Notes: generated by a model from the sequence alone, not told the origin. A stretch of 64,000 nt of DNA from an uncultured Subdoligranulum sp. (GCA_904374465.1 CAJFFY010000011.1:5898-69897); one strand, 5' to 3'; shown: positions 42,208-51,257, numbered from the stretch's first letter. Translations and numbers: made by a program.

Positions 42208-42236
42208 TTGCACAGGACCGCAAATTGTGGTAAATT
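42208..42236 (+). promoter_or_regulatory. Promoter of dapL
   Basis: TTGCAC (42208-42213), 17 bp, TAAATT (42231-42236), preceded by TG. Confidence 0.55.
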
Positions 42237-42275
42237 AGTTTTAATTGGATATCTATACGCAAGAGGGGGATTCTT

Positions 42276-43463
42276 ATGCAACTCAATCCGCATTACGCAG
42301 AGCTGAACGAGAGCTATCTGTTCAGCACGATTGCCCATAAAGTTGCCGAGTACCAGACCGCCCATCCGGAGGCGGACGTCATCCGCCTGGGCATCGGCGA
42401 TGTGACGCTGCCCCTGGCCAAGCCGGTCATCGAGGCGCTGCACAAGGCCGTGGGGGAGATGGCCCACAAGGAAACCTTCCGTGGTTACGGCCCCGAGCAG
42501 GGGTATGATTTCCTGCGGGAGGCCATCCGCAACTATTATGCCGGCCGCGGCATCGCGTTGGAGCTGGGCGAAATTTTCATCTCGGACGGTGCCAAGAGTG
42601 ACCTGGGTAATCTGCTGGATCTGTTTTCGGTGAACAACACCGTGCTGGTGCCGGATCCGGTCTATCCGGTCTACGTGGACGACAACGTCATGGCCGGCCG
42701 CACCATCCGCTACATGGCGGCCAACGCCGAAAACAATTTCCTGCCCATGCCCGACGAGACCACCCAGGCGGACATCGTCTACCTGTGCAGCCCCAACAAC
42801 CCCACCGGTGCCACCTACACCACCGCCCAGCTGGCCCAGTGGGTCCGTTGGGCCAAGGAACACCACGCCGTCATCCTGTTTGATGCGGCTTACGAGTGCT
42901 TTGTCAGCGAGGAAGGCTGTGCCCGCAGCATCTATGAGGTGGAGGGCGCCAAGGAAGTGGCGGTGGAAGTGTGCAGCTTCTCCAAGATTGCCGGCTTTAC
43001 CGGCACGCGGTGCGGCTACACCGTGGTGCCCTTTGCCATCCAGTCGGAAGGCCAGAGCCTGAACAAGATGTGGCTGCGTCGGCAGACCACCAAATTCAAC
43101 GGTGTGCCTTACATTGTGCAGCGGGGGGCGGAGGCAGTCTTTACCGAGGAAGGCATGCGGGAAATCCAGCAGAACCTGGACTACTACCGCAACAACGCCG
43201 CGGTCATTGCAGCGGCCCTGGACGAAGCAGGCGTGTGGTACTGCGGCGGCAAAAACAGCCCGTACATCTGGCTGCGCTGCCCCAACGGCATGGGCAGCTG
43301 GGAATTCTTTGACTGGCTGCTGGACACCGCCCACATTGTCGGCACCCCCGGCGAGGGCTTCGGCCCCTGCGGCAAAGGCTACTTCCGCCTGACGGCGTTC
43401 GGCGACGCCCAGCGCACCAAGGAAGCCGCCGAACGGTTGAAAACGGTGTTGGCAAAACTGTAA
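42276..43463 (+). CDS. dapL: LL-diaminopimelate aminotransferase
   Basis: The 395-residue PLP enzyme makes LL-diaminopimelate from tetrahydrodipicolinate and glutamate in one step, bypassing dapC/D/E. It opens with LNPHYAELNESYLFSTIAHKV; GIGDVTLPL is the substrate motif; SPNNPTGA and FDAAYECF contact the cofactor; the PLP lysine is in SFSKIAGFTG. The final segment GTPGEGFGPCGKGYFRLT is characteristic. With dapF it covers the last two DAP steps. GAGGGGG precedes the ATG. Confidence 0.95.
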   Translation: MQLNPHYAELNESYLFSTIAHKVAEYQTAHPEADVIRLGIGDVTLPLAKPVIEALHKAVGEMAHKETFRGYGPEQGYDFLREAIRNYYAGRGIALELGEIFISDGAKSDLGNLLDLFSVNNTVLVPDPVYPVYVDDNVMAGRTIRYMAANAENNFLPMPDETTQADIVYLCSPNNPTGATYTTAQLAQWVRWAKEHHAVILFDAAYECFVSEEGCARSIYEVEGAKEVAVEVCSFSKIAGFTGTRCGYTVVPFAIQSEGQSLNKMWLRRQTTKFNGVPYIVQRGAEAVFTEEGMREIQQNLDYYRNNAAVIAAALDEAGVWYCGGKNSPYIWLRCPNGMGSWEFFDWLLDTAHIVGTPGEGFGPCGKGYFRLTAFGDAQRTKEAAERLKTVLAKL

Positions 43464-43485
43464 ACCCGAATGAGGAGGGGTCGTA

Positions 43486-43896
43486 ATGAAACCGAATGAA
43501 GAAATTATGAATTTTCTGAAGGAAAATCCCACCTTCTACCTGGCCACGGTGGACGGTTATCTGCCCCGGGTACGGCCGCTGGGCTTTGCCATGTGGTACA
43601 AGGATCATCTGTGCCTGGCCATCGGCAAACACAAGGCCGCCTACAAACAGTTGCTGGATAACACCAATCTGGAAATCTGTGCCGCCAATGACCGCGGCGA
43701 GTGGCTGCGGGTACAGGGTACGGCCAACTTTGACAATACCCCCGAAGCCCAGGAGGCGGCCTTCAAGGTGGCACCTCAGCTGCAGGACCTGTACAACGAG
43801 GAAACCGGCAACAAACTGGGGATTGTTTATCTGGACCATCTGTCTGCAAAACTGTTCTCCATGTCGGGGGCGGTCAAGGACATCATGAGCTATTGA
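43486..43896 (+). CDS. Pyridoxamine 5'-phosphate oxidase-like flavin-binding protein
   Basis: The 136-residue split-barrel protein has FYLATVDGYLPRVRPLGFAM, the FMN-contacting strand pattern of this superfamily, then LCLAIGKHKAAYKQL and VQGTANFDNTPEAQEAAF. Members act as flavin reductases, nitroreductases or heme-handling proteins; the substrate here is unknown. It follows dapL by 22 bases with GAGGAGGGG before its ATG, so it is co-transcribed, though the functional link is unclear. Confidence 0.85.
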   Translation: MKPNEEIMNFLKENPTFYLATVDGYLPRVRPLGFAMWYKDHLCLAIGKHKAAYKQLLDNTNLEICAANDRGEWLRVQGTANFDNTPEAQEAAFKVAPQLQDLYNEETGNKLGIVYLDHLSAKLFSMSGAVKDIMSY

Positions 43897-43908
43897 ATCG
43901 GTACATCG

Positions 43909-43936
43909 GCGGGACCCTGCGGGGCCCCGCTTTTTT
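43909..43936 (+). terminator. Terminator of dapL and the flavin-binding protein gene
   Basis: A GC-rich hairpin (GCGGG with CCCGC, CCC with GGG) ends in TTTTTT at 43931-43936. Confidence 0.75.
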
Positions 43937-43969
43937 GTGCAAACTCTGAGCCGGGATTTGACCAAAAGC

Positions 43970-44005
43970 AAAAAAGAAGCTCTGCGTCACAGGACGCAGA
44001 GCTTC
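43970..44005 (-). terminator. Terminator of the mreC-pbp2-minD-mgsA cluster
   Basis: GAAGCTCTGCGTC (43976-43988) pairs with GACGCAGAGCTTC (43993-44005), loop ACAG; on the minus strand six T follow. Confidence 0.85.
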
Positions 44006-44023
44006 TTTGCTCTTTTGGAAAAA

Positions 44024-44434
44024 TCAGTTGCCGTGCTGCGGGTTCAGAATGGTACGCCAATCCAGATCGCCGTGCTCCAGGCCGTGGATCAGTACTTCGG
44101 CCGTGGCGATGTTGGTGGCCACCGGGATGTTATGTACATCGCAGATGCGCAGAAGATTCATCTCGTTGGGTTCACTGGGCTTTGCACTGATGGGGTCCCG
44201 GAAGAACAACAGCATGTCCACCTCGTCGCAGGCGATGCGCGCCATGATCTGTTGGTCCCCGCCGTGGCCGCCGGGCAAAAATTTCTGCACGGTCAGCCCG
44301 GTGTTTTCCTCCACCAGGCGGCCCGTGGTGCCGGTGGCAATCAGCTGGTGCTGCGCCAAAATATGGCGATAGGCGGTACAAAACTGTACCATCAACTCCT
44401 TTTTGGAGTCGTGTGCCACCAAGGCGATTATCAT
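44024..44434 (-). CDS. mgsA: Methylglyoxal synthase
   Basis: The 136-residue enzyme turns dihydroxyacetone phosphate into methylglyoxal and phosphate, a bypass of lower glycolysis under phosphate limitation. The start IALVAHDSKKELM, the phosphate site TGTTGRL, catalytic Asp60 in GGHGGDQQI and Asp80 in LFFRDP are all present. It comes 25 bases after the minD-like gene, in the cell-shape cluster. The same neighbourhood is seen in other Firmicutes. Confidence 0.95.
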   Translation of the reverse strand: MIIALVAHDSKKELMVQFCTAYRHILAQHQLIATGTTGRLVEENTGLTVQKFLPGGHGGDQQIMARIACDEVDMLLFFRDPISAKPSEPNEMNLLRICDVHNIPVATNIATAEVLIHGLEHGDLDWRTILNPQHGN

Positions 44435-44459
44435 AACGCTACACCGTCCTTCTCAAACA

Positions 44460-45200
44460 TTAAAAGGTAAGCGGGACACGTTGCCCGCATAAACGTTTTG
44501 CCATAGCCTGCCCGGCTACCACAGCCGGATCGCCGGGGGCCGGTATGCTGCCCTGAGCGCCTGCCTGCTGCAGTTCCCGGCTTTCGGGGATTACCGCCAG
44601 CAGCTGGGCGCCGACGGTGTCGATGCACTCGTCCAGGTCGAATACCGCCGCACGCTTGCCAAAGCTTTCCCGGGTGACCCGGTTCATCACCAGGCGCACG
44701 GCGCTTTGCGGCCGTCCGCCGCTGAGCAGCCGGTCGGCCACGATCTTGCCGTCCCGCAAAGCCACCGGGTCGGGGGTCAGCACCAGCAAAGCCTTGTCCG
44801 CCACGGCTGCCGCGGCGGTAAAAGGCGCGCTCATGCCGGCGGCGGTGTCCAACAGGACAAAATCAAAATACGGGCGCATGGCCATCAGCAGCCGCCCCAG
44901 GGGGGCCGCTTCCACGGCACCGCCCTCGTAGGGGGCACTGATGACCGAAAGCCCGGGATACAGCGGACTGGGCACGATGGCCTTGCTGCCTTCGCACCGG
45001 CCGCATAAGACATCCTCAATATCATAGACGGTCCGCCCATAGACGCCGGCGATGATGTCCACGCTGCGCAGGCCGGAATCCAGCTCGATCAGCAGGACCT
45101 TACGCCCCAGACGGGCCAACGAGGCCCCCAGCAGGACCGAAACGGTACTTTTACCGGTACCGCCTTTGCCGGAGCAGATCATAATGCATTGTGCGTTCAA
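44460..45200 (-). CDS. MinD-like septum-site ATPase
   Basis: The 246-residue P-loop ATPase has the deviant Walker A KGGTGKST (residues 12-19) and the MinD-like segment LLIELDSGLRSVDIIAG with VYDIEDVLCGRC. FDFVLLDTAAGM is the Walker B region. In bacteria MinD recruits MinC to block division at the poles. The amphipathic C-terminal membrane helix of MinD is not clear here (AMAKRLCGQRVPLTF), and no minC or minE is present. The start is TTG 45200 with AGGAGG seven bases upstream. It lies 178 bases downstream of pbp2 with its own promoter. Confidence 0.8.
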   Translation of the reverse strand: MNAQCIMICSGKGGTGKSTVSVLLGASLARLGRKVLLIELDSGLRSVDIIAGVYGRTVYDIEDVLCGRCEGSKAIVPSPLYPGLSVISAPYEGGAVEAAPLGRLLMAMRPYFDFVLLDTAAGMSAPFTAAAAVADKALLVLTPDPVALRDGKIVADRLLSGGRPQSAVRLVMNRVTRESFGKRAAVFDLDECIDTVGAQLLAVIPESRELQQAGAQGSIPAPGDPAVVAGQAMAKRLCGQRVPLTF

Positions 45201-45256
45201 GGGCGCGCCTCCTGTACTTCGTTGGCCGCACAGAACCGCGACACTCTCTCATTGAT

Positions 45257-45285
45257 ATTCTAGCACACTTTGCCCGTGGCGACAA
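45257..45285 (-). promoter_or_regulatory. Promoter of the minD-like gene and mgsA
   Basis: Minus strand: TTGTCG (45285-45280), 17 bp, TAGAAT (45262-45257). The rest of 45286-45378 is AT-rich with no gene. Confidence 0.65.
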
Positions 45286-45378
45286 CTGGCTTTTTGATTA
45301 AAAAAGATTGCGCATTTTTGAACGTTTTAACAACGAACCGTCTAGAATATTGTGCAAAATATGACAAGATGTTGCAAG

Positions 45379-47175
45379 TCAACCGGCGTCGAACCAGGCA
45401 TCCAGCACGGCCCGCAGCACCGGGGTGGCGTTGGAACCGCCGCCGCCGTATTCCAGAACGACGGCCACCGCAATCTGGGGGTCATCGGCAGGGGCATACC
45501 CGATCAGCACCGAGTTGACGTAGTGGGTACCGTTGGGCAGGGTATCGGCCAACTGGGGGCTGCCGGTTTTGGCCGCGCAGACCACCGGCGCTTCCCGCAG
45601 GTAGCGATTGGTCTGTGCCATCCGCTTCATGCCGTCCCGGATGGGCCCGAACACCGCCTCGCCCCCCGCAACGGTGGTGAACCGGGGGCTGTATTGCCAG
45701 ACAATCTGCCCGCTGGCGGTGTTGACGGCGCGGTCGGCAAAGTGCAGGGTGGGGCGCTGCCCGTTGGTGGCCAGGGTGGTGGCGTAGACAGCCAGCTGGG
45801 CGGGGGTGACGGCGGTGTTGCCCTGGCCGATGGCGGCCATCAGCGTCAGTCCTGCCTGGTAGTTGTCGTCGGTGGACCAGGTCAGCCGACCTTCCGCCTC
45901 GCTGACTTCGGCACCGGTGGGGCTGGCCAGCCCCAGCTGCCGGGCCATGGCGCTGAAGGTGTCCACTCCCAGCCGTCGTCCCACATCATAGAAAAAAATG
46001 TTGCAGCTCTGTTCCAGGGCCGTGCGCAGATCCACCGGACCGCTGTGCCCGTATTGCAGGCAGCCCGGCTGGTAGCCGCTGTAGTACAGATACCGTCCGG
46101 TGCAGTTGACGGTGGCGTTGGGGTCAATGCCGGCCGTAAGGGCTGCGGCCGCCACCGCCGGTTTGAAGGCTGACCCCGGGGCATACAGCCCCTGGAAGGC
46201 CCGGTCCAGCAAAGGGGCACCTTGGTCGGCGGCCAGGGCGGCATACCCGGTGCGGTAGTCGTTCAGGTCGTAGCCCGGCCAGTTGGCGGCCGCCAGGATC
46301 CCGCCGGTCTTCACATCCACCACCACGGCGGCCCCGGCATTGCATTCCCGCCCGCCGCCCACGGCGGCGGTGGTGCGCAGGGTTTCGATCCGGTTGCGCA
46401 GCGCATCCTGCAGGGCGCGCTGCAGATCCGCGTCCAGTGTCAGAACCAGTGTGGACCCCGGGGTGGCGGAGCGCTGCTGGACGGTGGTCCGCACGGCACC
46501 GTCCAGCCCCATACTGATCAGTAACCGGCCGTCCTGTCCTTGCAGCAGATCATCATAGGCGGCCTCCAGCCCGCTCTGGCCGATGATACTGTCCATGGCC
46601 AGGCCCTGCTGGCGCGCCGCGGGCCATTGTTCGGCGGTGATGGGGCCGGTGAAGCCCAGGGCATGGGGCAGCAAGGTTCCGTCCGGCCAACTGCGTACGC
46701 CCCGGGCTGCCAGCCGTACGGCACCGGTTTGCACCAGGCCTGCCTGGTAGAAGGCGGTCATGGTTTCGCTGTCCAGCGATTCCTGGATCAGCAGTTCTCC
46801 CGCCGAAACGGCAGAACAAAAGGCGGCAAGTTGTGTTTCCACATCCTTGCCGCCTGTAAGGGCCTGTACGGTTTGCACCGTACTTTGCAGATCGCTTCCC
46901 GGAGGAGCCGGAATCCGCAGATAGAGATCATATACGGTTTTGTCCCGGGCCAGTACCGTACCATTGCGGTCGGTGATGGCGCCCCGGGCCGCATGCTGTT
47001 CCACCGTATAACTGGCGGAACTGGCTTCGGCTGCCTTTTCGGCGTAATGGTCGGCCATGGCAAATTGCATCCAGGCCAGTCTGGCAAAGAACACCAGAAA
47101 AACCACACAGCTCAGCACCAGCAGCACGGCGACCCGGCCGCGCCCGCCGGCGCGGCTTTTGCTTCCCCTTGCCAT
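45379..47175 (-). CDS. Penicillin-binding protein 2 (class B transpeptidase)
   Basis: The 598-residue enzyme cross-links peptidoglycan during elongation. One membrane helix (about 15-35) leads to the dimerisation domain with ARGAITDRNGTVLARD and the transpeptidase domain (about 260-595). Catalytic Ser lies in GSAFKP (SxxK); SxN is SCN in LEQSCNIFFYD; KTG is in VCAAKTGSP. It follows mreC by 63 bases, as in rod-shape clusters, but mreD is missing between them. ATG 47175 follows GGGAGG. Confidence 0.93.
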   Translation of the reverse strand: MARGSKSRAGGRGRVAVLLVLSCVVFLVFFARLAWMQFAMADHYAEKAAEASSASYTVEQHAARGAITDRNGTVLARDKTVYDLYLRIPAPPGSDLQSTVQTVQALTGGKDVETQLAAFCSAVSAGELLIQESLDSETMTAFYQAGLVQTGAVRLAARGVRSWPDGTLLPHALGFTGPITAEQWPAARQQGLAMDSIIGQSGLEAAYDDLLQGQDGRLLISMGLDGAVRTTVQQRSATPGSTLVLTLDADLQRALQDALRNRIETLRTTAAVGGGRECNAGAAVVVDVKTGGILAAANWPGYDLNDYRTGYAALAADQGAPLLDRAFQGLYAPGSAFKPAVAAAALTAGIDPNATVNCTGRYLYYSGYQPGCLQYGHSGPVDLRTALEQSCNIFFYDVGRRLGVDTFSAMARQLGLASPTGAEVSEAEGRLTWSTDDNYQAGLTLMAAIGQGNTAVTPAQLAVYATTLATNGQRPTLHFADRAVNTASGQIVWQYSPRFTTVAGGEAVFGPIRDGMKRMAQTNRYLREAPVVCAAKTGSPQLADTLPNGTHYVNSVLIGYAPADDPQIAVAVVLEYGGGGSNATPVLRAVLDAWFDAG

Positions 47176-47238
47176 GGTCCAACACCTCCCTGCGGTTTAT
47201 TTTTTAGTATAGGCGATTTCTGTCGAAAAGGCAATCGG

Positions 47239-47946
47239 CTAGGATTTTTTTACAAAAAATACCGTGCTGTCCAGGTTGGCGGTGTCGGTCAGGGGAGCCC
47301 AGGCGGTCAGACCGTCCGTCTCCGGTTGTGGGGCTTCGGCCAAGGTGCCCAACCAGTAGCCGCCCGGTGTGGTTACCACGGCACCGGCCTGCAGGCCGCT
47401 GTCGGCAGGCAGTCCGATCAAACGCCACGCGGTCCCGGCTTCCAGCAGACCGGCTGCCTGCCCGCACAGCCCCGCGCAGGGGGGATCCTCCCGGCCTGCC
47501 AGGACGGCTTCGCAGGTGTCGTTACCCAGGTCCCGGCTCACGCGGCCGGCATAGCGACCTTCGGCATCCAGCAGAGGGGTTCCCGCTGCAGCGGAACAGG
47601 CAAGGGTGATCTTCCCGACGGAACGGGAGATTACCCGGGCGGGCTGCCAGCTGCCGGTGGTCCGTCCGCAGTCCAGCAATTGCCGCAGGGCCTGGTTTTC
47701 GGCCAGGGCGTCGGCCCCCTGCGCCACCTGGGCGCGGAGGGCGGCGTTTTCCTGCTGCAGCCGGGTCAGGCGGCCTTCGTAGTCGGGAACCATACGCCCT
47801 GCCAGTGCGTGGTCCAGTCCGACGGCAGCCGCAGGCAGGGCCGCGGCCAGCCGGGGACCTGCGGCCACCAGCAGCAGAACCAGCACCACGGGTATCCACC
47901 AACGCCGGCGCCGCCGTGGGCGCCCCAGTTCCAGACTGCCGTGCAT
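47239..47946 (-). CDS. mreC: Rod shape-determining protein MreC
   Basis: The product of about 235 residues has a basic start (RPRRRRRW), one membrane helix (about 18-37), and a coiled coil (about 55-88: YEGRLTRLQQENAALRAQVAQ). The outer beta domain includes QPARVISRS, GTPLLDAEGRYAGRV and GAVVTTPGGYWLG. MreC scaffolds the elongation machinery with PBP2 and MreB. ATG 47946 is favoured, six bases after GGGGGTG; GTG 47955 and ATG 47952 are too near that site. mreB and mreD are not in the window. Confidence 0.85.
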   Translation of the reverse strand: MHGSLELGRPRRRRRWWIPVVLVLLLVAAGPRLAAALPAAAVGLDHALAGRMVPDYEGRLTRLQQENAALRAQVAQGADALAENQALRQLLDCGRTTGSWQPARVISRSVGKITLACSAAAGTPLLDAEGRYAGRVSRDLGNDTCEAVLAGREDPPCAGLCGQAAGLLEAGTAWRLIGLPADSGLQAGAVVTTPGGYWLGTLAEAPQPETDGLTAWAPLTDTANLDSTVFFVKKS

Positions 47947-47973
47947 CCGCATCACCCCCGTTTACAATATGCC

Positions 47974-48003
47974 TTGCGGGAAAGCCGTAGACTTTGCTAT
48001 AAT
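47974..48003 (+). promoter_or_regulatory. Promoter of the HAD phosphatase / DNA glycosylase pair
   Basis: TTGCGG (47974-47979), 18 bp, TATAAT (47998-48003). Confidence 0.65.
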
Positions 48004-48024
48004 ACCCCACGGGAGGGAATTTTT

Positions 48025-48831
48025 ATGAAGTACAAGCTGTTGCTTTTGGATATAGACGGAACGCTGCGTCCCAGCGGCTATGAGCGCATCCCGCGGGAAA
48101 ATGCCGAGGCGGTCAACGCCGTGCAGAAGGCGGGCGTCAAGATTGCCATCGCCACGGGGCGGGGCCGCACCGGTGTGGGCAAGGGGCTGCTGCGCTCCAT
48201 CAAGCCGGACGGCTGGGTCTGCGCCGGCGGTGCCCAACTGCTGGACAATAAGGAAAATGACCTGGCGCTGCATCGCCTCTCCAACGAGGAAATGTACGCA
48301 CTGGTGGACTTTTTTGAGGATTATGAGCTGCCGCTGCGGTTTACCTTCCACGATGCCAACTATGCCTACATCGGCTACCAGATGTTTGTGGAGCGGGAAA
48401 AGGCCAAAAATCTGAACAACCATATTGTGGACGGTGAGGACCAGGATCATCACCTGGTGGAAATGCCCTTCGGCGCTTTTGGCTTCATTCCCCGGGCGCT
48501 TTCCCAAAAATTCCAGGAAAAATACGGTTACCTGGGTCTGCAGTTCCTGTATTCCTACCCGGGCAGCGACGACTGCGACATTTCGGAGACAGGGGTGGAC
48601 AAGGGACGCGGCCTCTGTGAACTGGCCGGGCTGATGGGCATTGACCCGGCGGAATGTGTGGCCGTGGGGGACGGCGACAACGACGTGCCCATGCTGCGCG
48701 CCGCCGGCCTGGGCATCGCCATGGGCAACGCCAGCGAACCCGCCAAAGCGGCCGCCGACCGCATCGGTCCCATGGCGGAACCCTGCGGCGTGGCCGAACT
48801 CTGCCGCAGCCTCTGGCCGGAGGCCTTCTGA
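48025..48831 (+). CDS. Cof-type HAD-superfamily phosphatase
   Basis: The 268-residue phosphatase has the nucleophile motif LLDIDGTL (residues 7-14), ATGRGR for motif II, a C2 cap domain (about 85-190), motif III lysine in VDKGRGL, and motif IV GDGDNDVPML. Substrates of this family are sugar phosphates, flavin or pyridoxal phosphates. GGGAGG precedes ATG 48025. One base separates its stop from the next ATG (TGAGATG), so the two are coupled. Confidence 0.9.
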   Translation: MKYKLLLLDIDGTLRPSGYERIPRENAEAVNAVQKAGVKIAIATGRGRTGVGKGLLRSIKPDGWVCAGGAQLLDNKENDLALHRLSNEEMYALVDFFEDYELPLRFTFHDANYAYIGYQMFVEREKAKNLNNHIVDGEDQDHHLVEMPFGAFGFIPRALSQKFQEKYGYLGLQFLYSYPGSDDCDISETGVDKGRGLCELAGLMGIDPAECVAVGDGDNDVPMLRAAGLGIAMGNASEPAKAAADRIGPMAEPCGVAELCRSLWPEAF

Positions 48832-48832
48832 G

Positions 48833-49387
48833 ATGGCCCAGACCAAGACGGCCTACACCCATGTGGGGCCCGGCCTGCCGCCGCTGCACGGGGAACGGGC
48901 ATCGGCGCTGATCCTGGGCAGTTTTCCCAGCCCCAAAAGCCGGGAACAGGGCTTCTTTTACGGGCATCCACAGAACCGTTTCTGGCCGCTGCTGGCCAGC
49001 CTGACCGGGGAACCGGTGCCCGACTGGGCGGATATCGAGGCCAAAAAGGCCATCATCCTGCGCCATGGGCTGGCCGTGTGGGACACCATCGGCGCCTGCG
49101 ACATCCGCGGCGCCTCGGATGCCTCCATCCGCAACGTGGAACCCAACGACGTGGCCGCGCTGATCCGGCAGCTGGGGGTTCGGGCGGTGTTCTGCAACGG
49201 GGCGGCATCGGGGCGGGTCTATGCCCGCTACGCCCAGCCCGCCACCGGTCTGCCTGCCACCGTGCTGCCCAGCACCAGCCCCGCCAACGCGGCCTGGTCC
49301 CTGGAAAAACTGCGGGGGGCCTGGGGTACCGCCCTGGCCCCGTTTTTGACGTTGGACGGTTGCAACGGGCGCGGTTTTGGGCTATAA
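48833..49387 (+). CDS. Uracil-DNA glycosylase superfamily, DNA-deoxyinosine glycosylase type
   Basis: The 184-residue protein fits the hypoxanthine/deoxyinosine DNA glycosylase family (TIGR04274): ILGSFPSPKSREQGFFYGHP followed by QNRFW near residue 25, AVWDTIGACDIRGASDASIRN in the middle, and STSPANAAWS near the end as the DNA-loop motif. It would excise deaminated adenine (hypoxanthine) from DNA. The pairing with a HAD phosphatase suggests a role in cleaning damaged nucleotides, an inference only. Confidence 0.8.
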   Translation: MAQTKTAYTHVGPGLPPLHGERASALILGSFPSPKSREQGFFYGHPQNRFWPLLASLTGEPVPDWADIEAKKAIILRHGLAVWDTIGACDIRGASDASIRNVEPNDVAALIRQLGVRAVFCNGAASGRVYARYAQPATGLPATVLPSTSPANAAWSLEKLRGAWGTALAPFLTLDGCNGRGFGL

Positions 49388-49388
49388 T
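49360..49388 (+). promoter_or_regulatory. Promoter of the xpaC-telA-lemA-TPM cluster
   Basis: TTGCAA (49360-49365), 17 bp, TATAAT (49383-49388), overlapping the end of the glycosylase gene. Confidence 0.75.
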
Positions 49389-49418
49389 AAGTCTATCTTT
49401 TACCAAAGGGGGAACCCC

Positions 49419-50048
49419 ATGAGCAAATGGCAGGAAAAACAGGTCCGGCCGGTGTTGCCGCTCTATCTGGCGGCCCTCGTCTGGCCGGTGGGGGCGCTGG
49501 TGTTTCCGCCCTATACCCTGGGCAACCTCGCACTGCTGGCGGTACTCAGCGCGGCGGCCTATCTGTTGGGACGCCGTTTTTGTCCCATGCGGGTGGTGCG
49601 CACCCAGGTGCCCTATGCCACCGGCAGCGAGGATGTGGACGCCATGCTCACCGGCATTGTCGCCAACCTGGATGCGCTGCATGCCCTGAACGAAGCCATC
49701 CCCGACACCCAGCTCTCTCGCGCCATGGACCGCATGGAAAAGGCGGGGCGCAGCATCGTGTCGGTGGTGGAAGGCGCCCCCGACAAGGCCCGGCAGATCG
49801 ACCGGTTTGCCCGGTATTATCTGCCCGAGGTGGTCAAGCTGATGAGCGCCTACGTCAATCTGGAAAAGAACGGTGTCCGGGGGGACAATGCCGACCAGAT
49901 TGTGCGGGAACTGCGCCGCAATGCCGAAACCACCGCCACTGCCTTTGAAAACCAGCTGGATGTGCTGTACAGCGCCGAAGCAATGGACATTTCCACCGAT
50001 ATTGAAGTGCTGGACAGCATTTTGAAGAGCCAGAACCTGACAAAATAA
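49419..50048 (+). CDS. XpaC-like membrane protein (5-bromo-4-chloroindolyl phosphate hydrolysis family)
   Basis: The 209-residue protein has two membrane helices near the start (about 13-50), then a cytoplasmic helical domain with RFARYYLPEVVKLMSAYVNL (about 125-145) and MDISTDIEVLDSIL at the end. In Bacillus, xpaC lies next to yaaN (TelA family), and the same pair is seen here with telA 33 bases on. The function is unknown; a link to envelope stress is inferred. A larger paralogue is at 55019. AAAGGGGG lies before ATG 49419. Confidence 0.85.
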   Translation: MSKWQEKQVRPVLPLYLAALVWPVGALVFPPYTLGNLALLAVLSAAAYLLGRRFCPMRVVRTQVPYATGSEDVDAMLTGIVANLDALHALNEAIPDTQLSRAMDRMEKAGRSIVSVVEGAPDKARQIDRFARYYLPEVVKLMSAYVNLEKNGVRGDNADQIVRELRRNAETTATAFENQLDVLYSAEAMDISTDIEVLDSILKSQNLTK

Positions 50049-50081
50049 ACCCGGTGTCCCCGAGAAAGGAAGGACCGAAAC

Positions 50082-51257
50082 ATGGCTGACCTGAACAAGG
50101 AATTGGATTTGAATGCACCCGTAGCCCCCACCCTGACCTTTGACGCGGCGCCCACCCTGACGCTGAATCCCGCGGCCGACGAAAAAGTGGAGGAAGAAGC
50201 CAAAAAGGAAACCCCCGTCCAGGTGGAGGATACCCCCCTGAGCCCCGAAGAACAGAAGATGGTGGACGATTTTGCGGAAAAGATCGACCTGACCAACTCC
50301 CAGTTGGTGCTGCAGTACGGCGCAGCCAGCCAGAAGAAGCTCAGCGATTTTTCCGAGACAGCCCTCTCCCGGGTGAAGACCAAGGATATGGGCGAGACCG
50401 GGGAACTGATCACCAGCCTGATTGCCGAACTGCAGGGCTTTGATGCAAACGCCGAACAGCCCAAGGGAATTTTCGGCTTTTTCAAAAAGGCCGGCAACAA
50501 CATCGAGCAGCTCAAGACCCGGTACGAGAGCGCCGACAAGAATGTGGAGCGTATCCGCGCCCAGCTGGAGGACCACCAGGTTACCCTGATGAAGGACATT
50601 ACCATGCTGGACAAGATGTACCAGCTCAATCTGGTCTACTTCAAGGAACTGACCATGTATATCCTGGCGGGCAAGAAAAAGCTGGCCGCCGTGCGGGCCA
50701 ACGAACTGAAGGCCCTGCAGGACAAGGCCCAGCGCACCCAGCTGCCTGAGGATGCCCAGGCGGCCCGGGACCTGGCCGACCAGTGTGACCGCTTTGAGAA
50801 AAAGCTCTACGATCTGGAACTGACCCGCAATGTCTCCATCCAGATGGGCCCCCAGATCCGGCTGATCCAGTCCAACGACACGATCATGGCCGAAAAGATC
50901 CAGACCACCATTGTCAACACCATCCCGCTGTGGAAGAACCAGATGGTCCTGGCCCTGGGCATTGCCCACAGCCAGGAGGCCATGAAGGCCGAGCGCGCCG
51001 TCACCGACGCCACCAACGAACTGCTCAAGCGCAATGCCGCCACCCTCAAGCAGGGAACCATCGACATTGCCAAGGAATCGGAGCGCGGCATCGTGGACAT
51101 CGAGACTTTGCAGCAGACCAACAAGCAGCTCATTGAAACGCTGGACGAGCTGAACAAGATCCGGGCGGACGGCAAGGCCAAGCGGGCCAACGCCGAGCAG
51201 GAACTGGGCCGTATCGAAGGGGAACTGCGCGCCAAACTGCTGGAGATCAACAGCTGA
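50082..51257 (+). CDS. TelA-family toxic anion resistance protein
   Basis: The 391-residue helical protein matches the TelA/KlaA/YaaN family: SQLVLQYGAASQKKLSDFS near 70, DMGETGELITSLIAEL, then VERIRAQLEDHQVTLMKDI, and MGPQIRLIQSNDTIMAEKIQ near 250. Family members are tied to tellurite and antibiotic tolerance without a known mechanism. It is cytoplasmic, with a Pro/Ala/acidic N-terminal tail. Flanked by xpaC and a LemA-like gene; GAAAGGAAGG precedes the ATG. Confidence 0.9.
   Translation: MADLNKELDLNAPVAPTLTFDAAPTLTLNPAADEKVEEEAKKETPVQVEDTPLSPEEQKMVDDFAEKIDLTNSQLVLQYGAASQKKLSDFSETALSRVKTKDMGETGELITSLIAELQGFDANAEQPKGIFGFFKKAGNNIEQLKTRYESADKNVERIRAQLEDHQVTLMKDITMLDKMYQLNLVYFKELTMYILAGKKKLAAVRANELKALQDKAQRTQLPEDAQAARDLADQCDRFEKKLYDLELTRNVSIQMGPQIRLIQSNDTIMAEKIQTTIVNTIPLWKNQMVLALGIAHSQEAMKAERAVTDATNELLKRNAATLKQGTIDIAKESERGIVDIETLQQTNKQLIETLDELNKIRADGKAKRANAEQELGRIEGELRAKLLEINS

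Noticed and set aside
45318..45348. Plus-strand promoter-like TTGAAC...TAGAAT near pbp2
   Set aside because: Spacer is 19 bp and no plus-strand gene follows.
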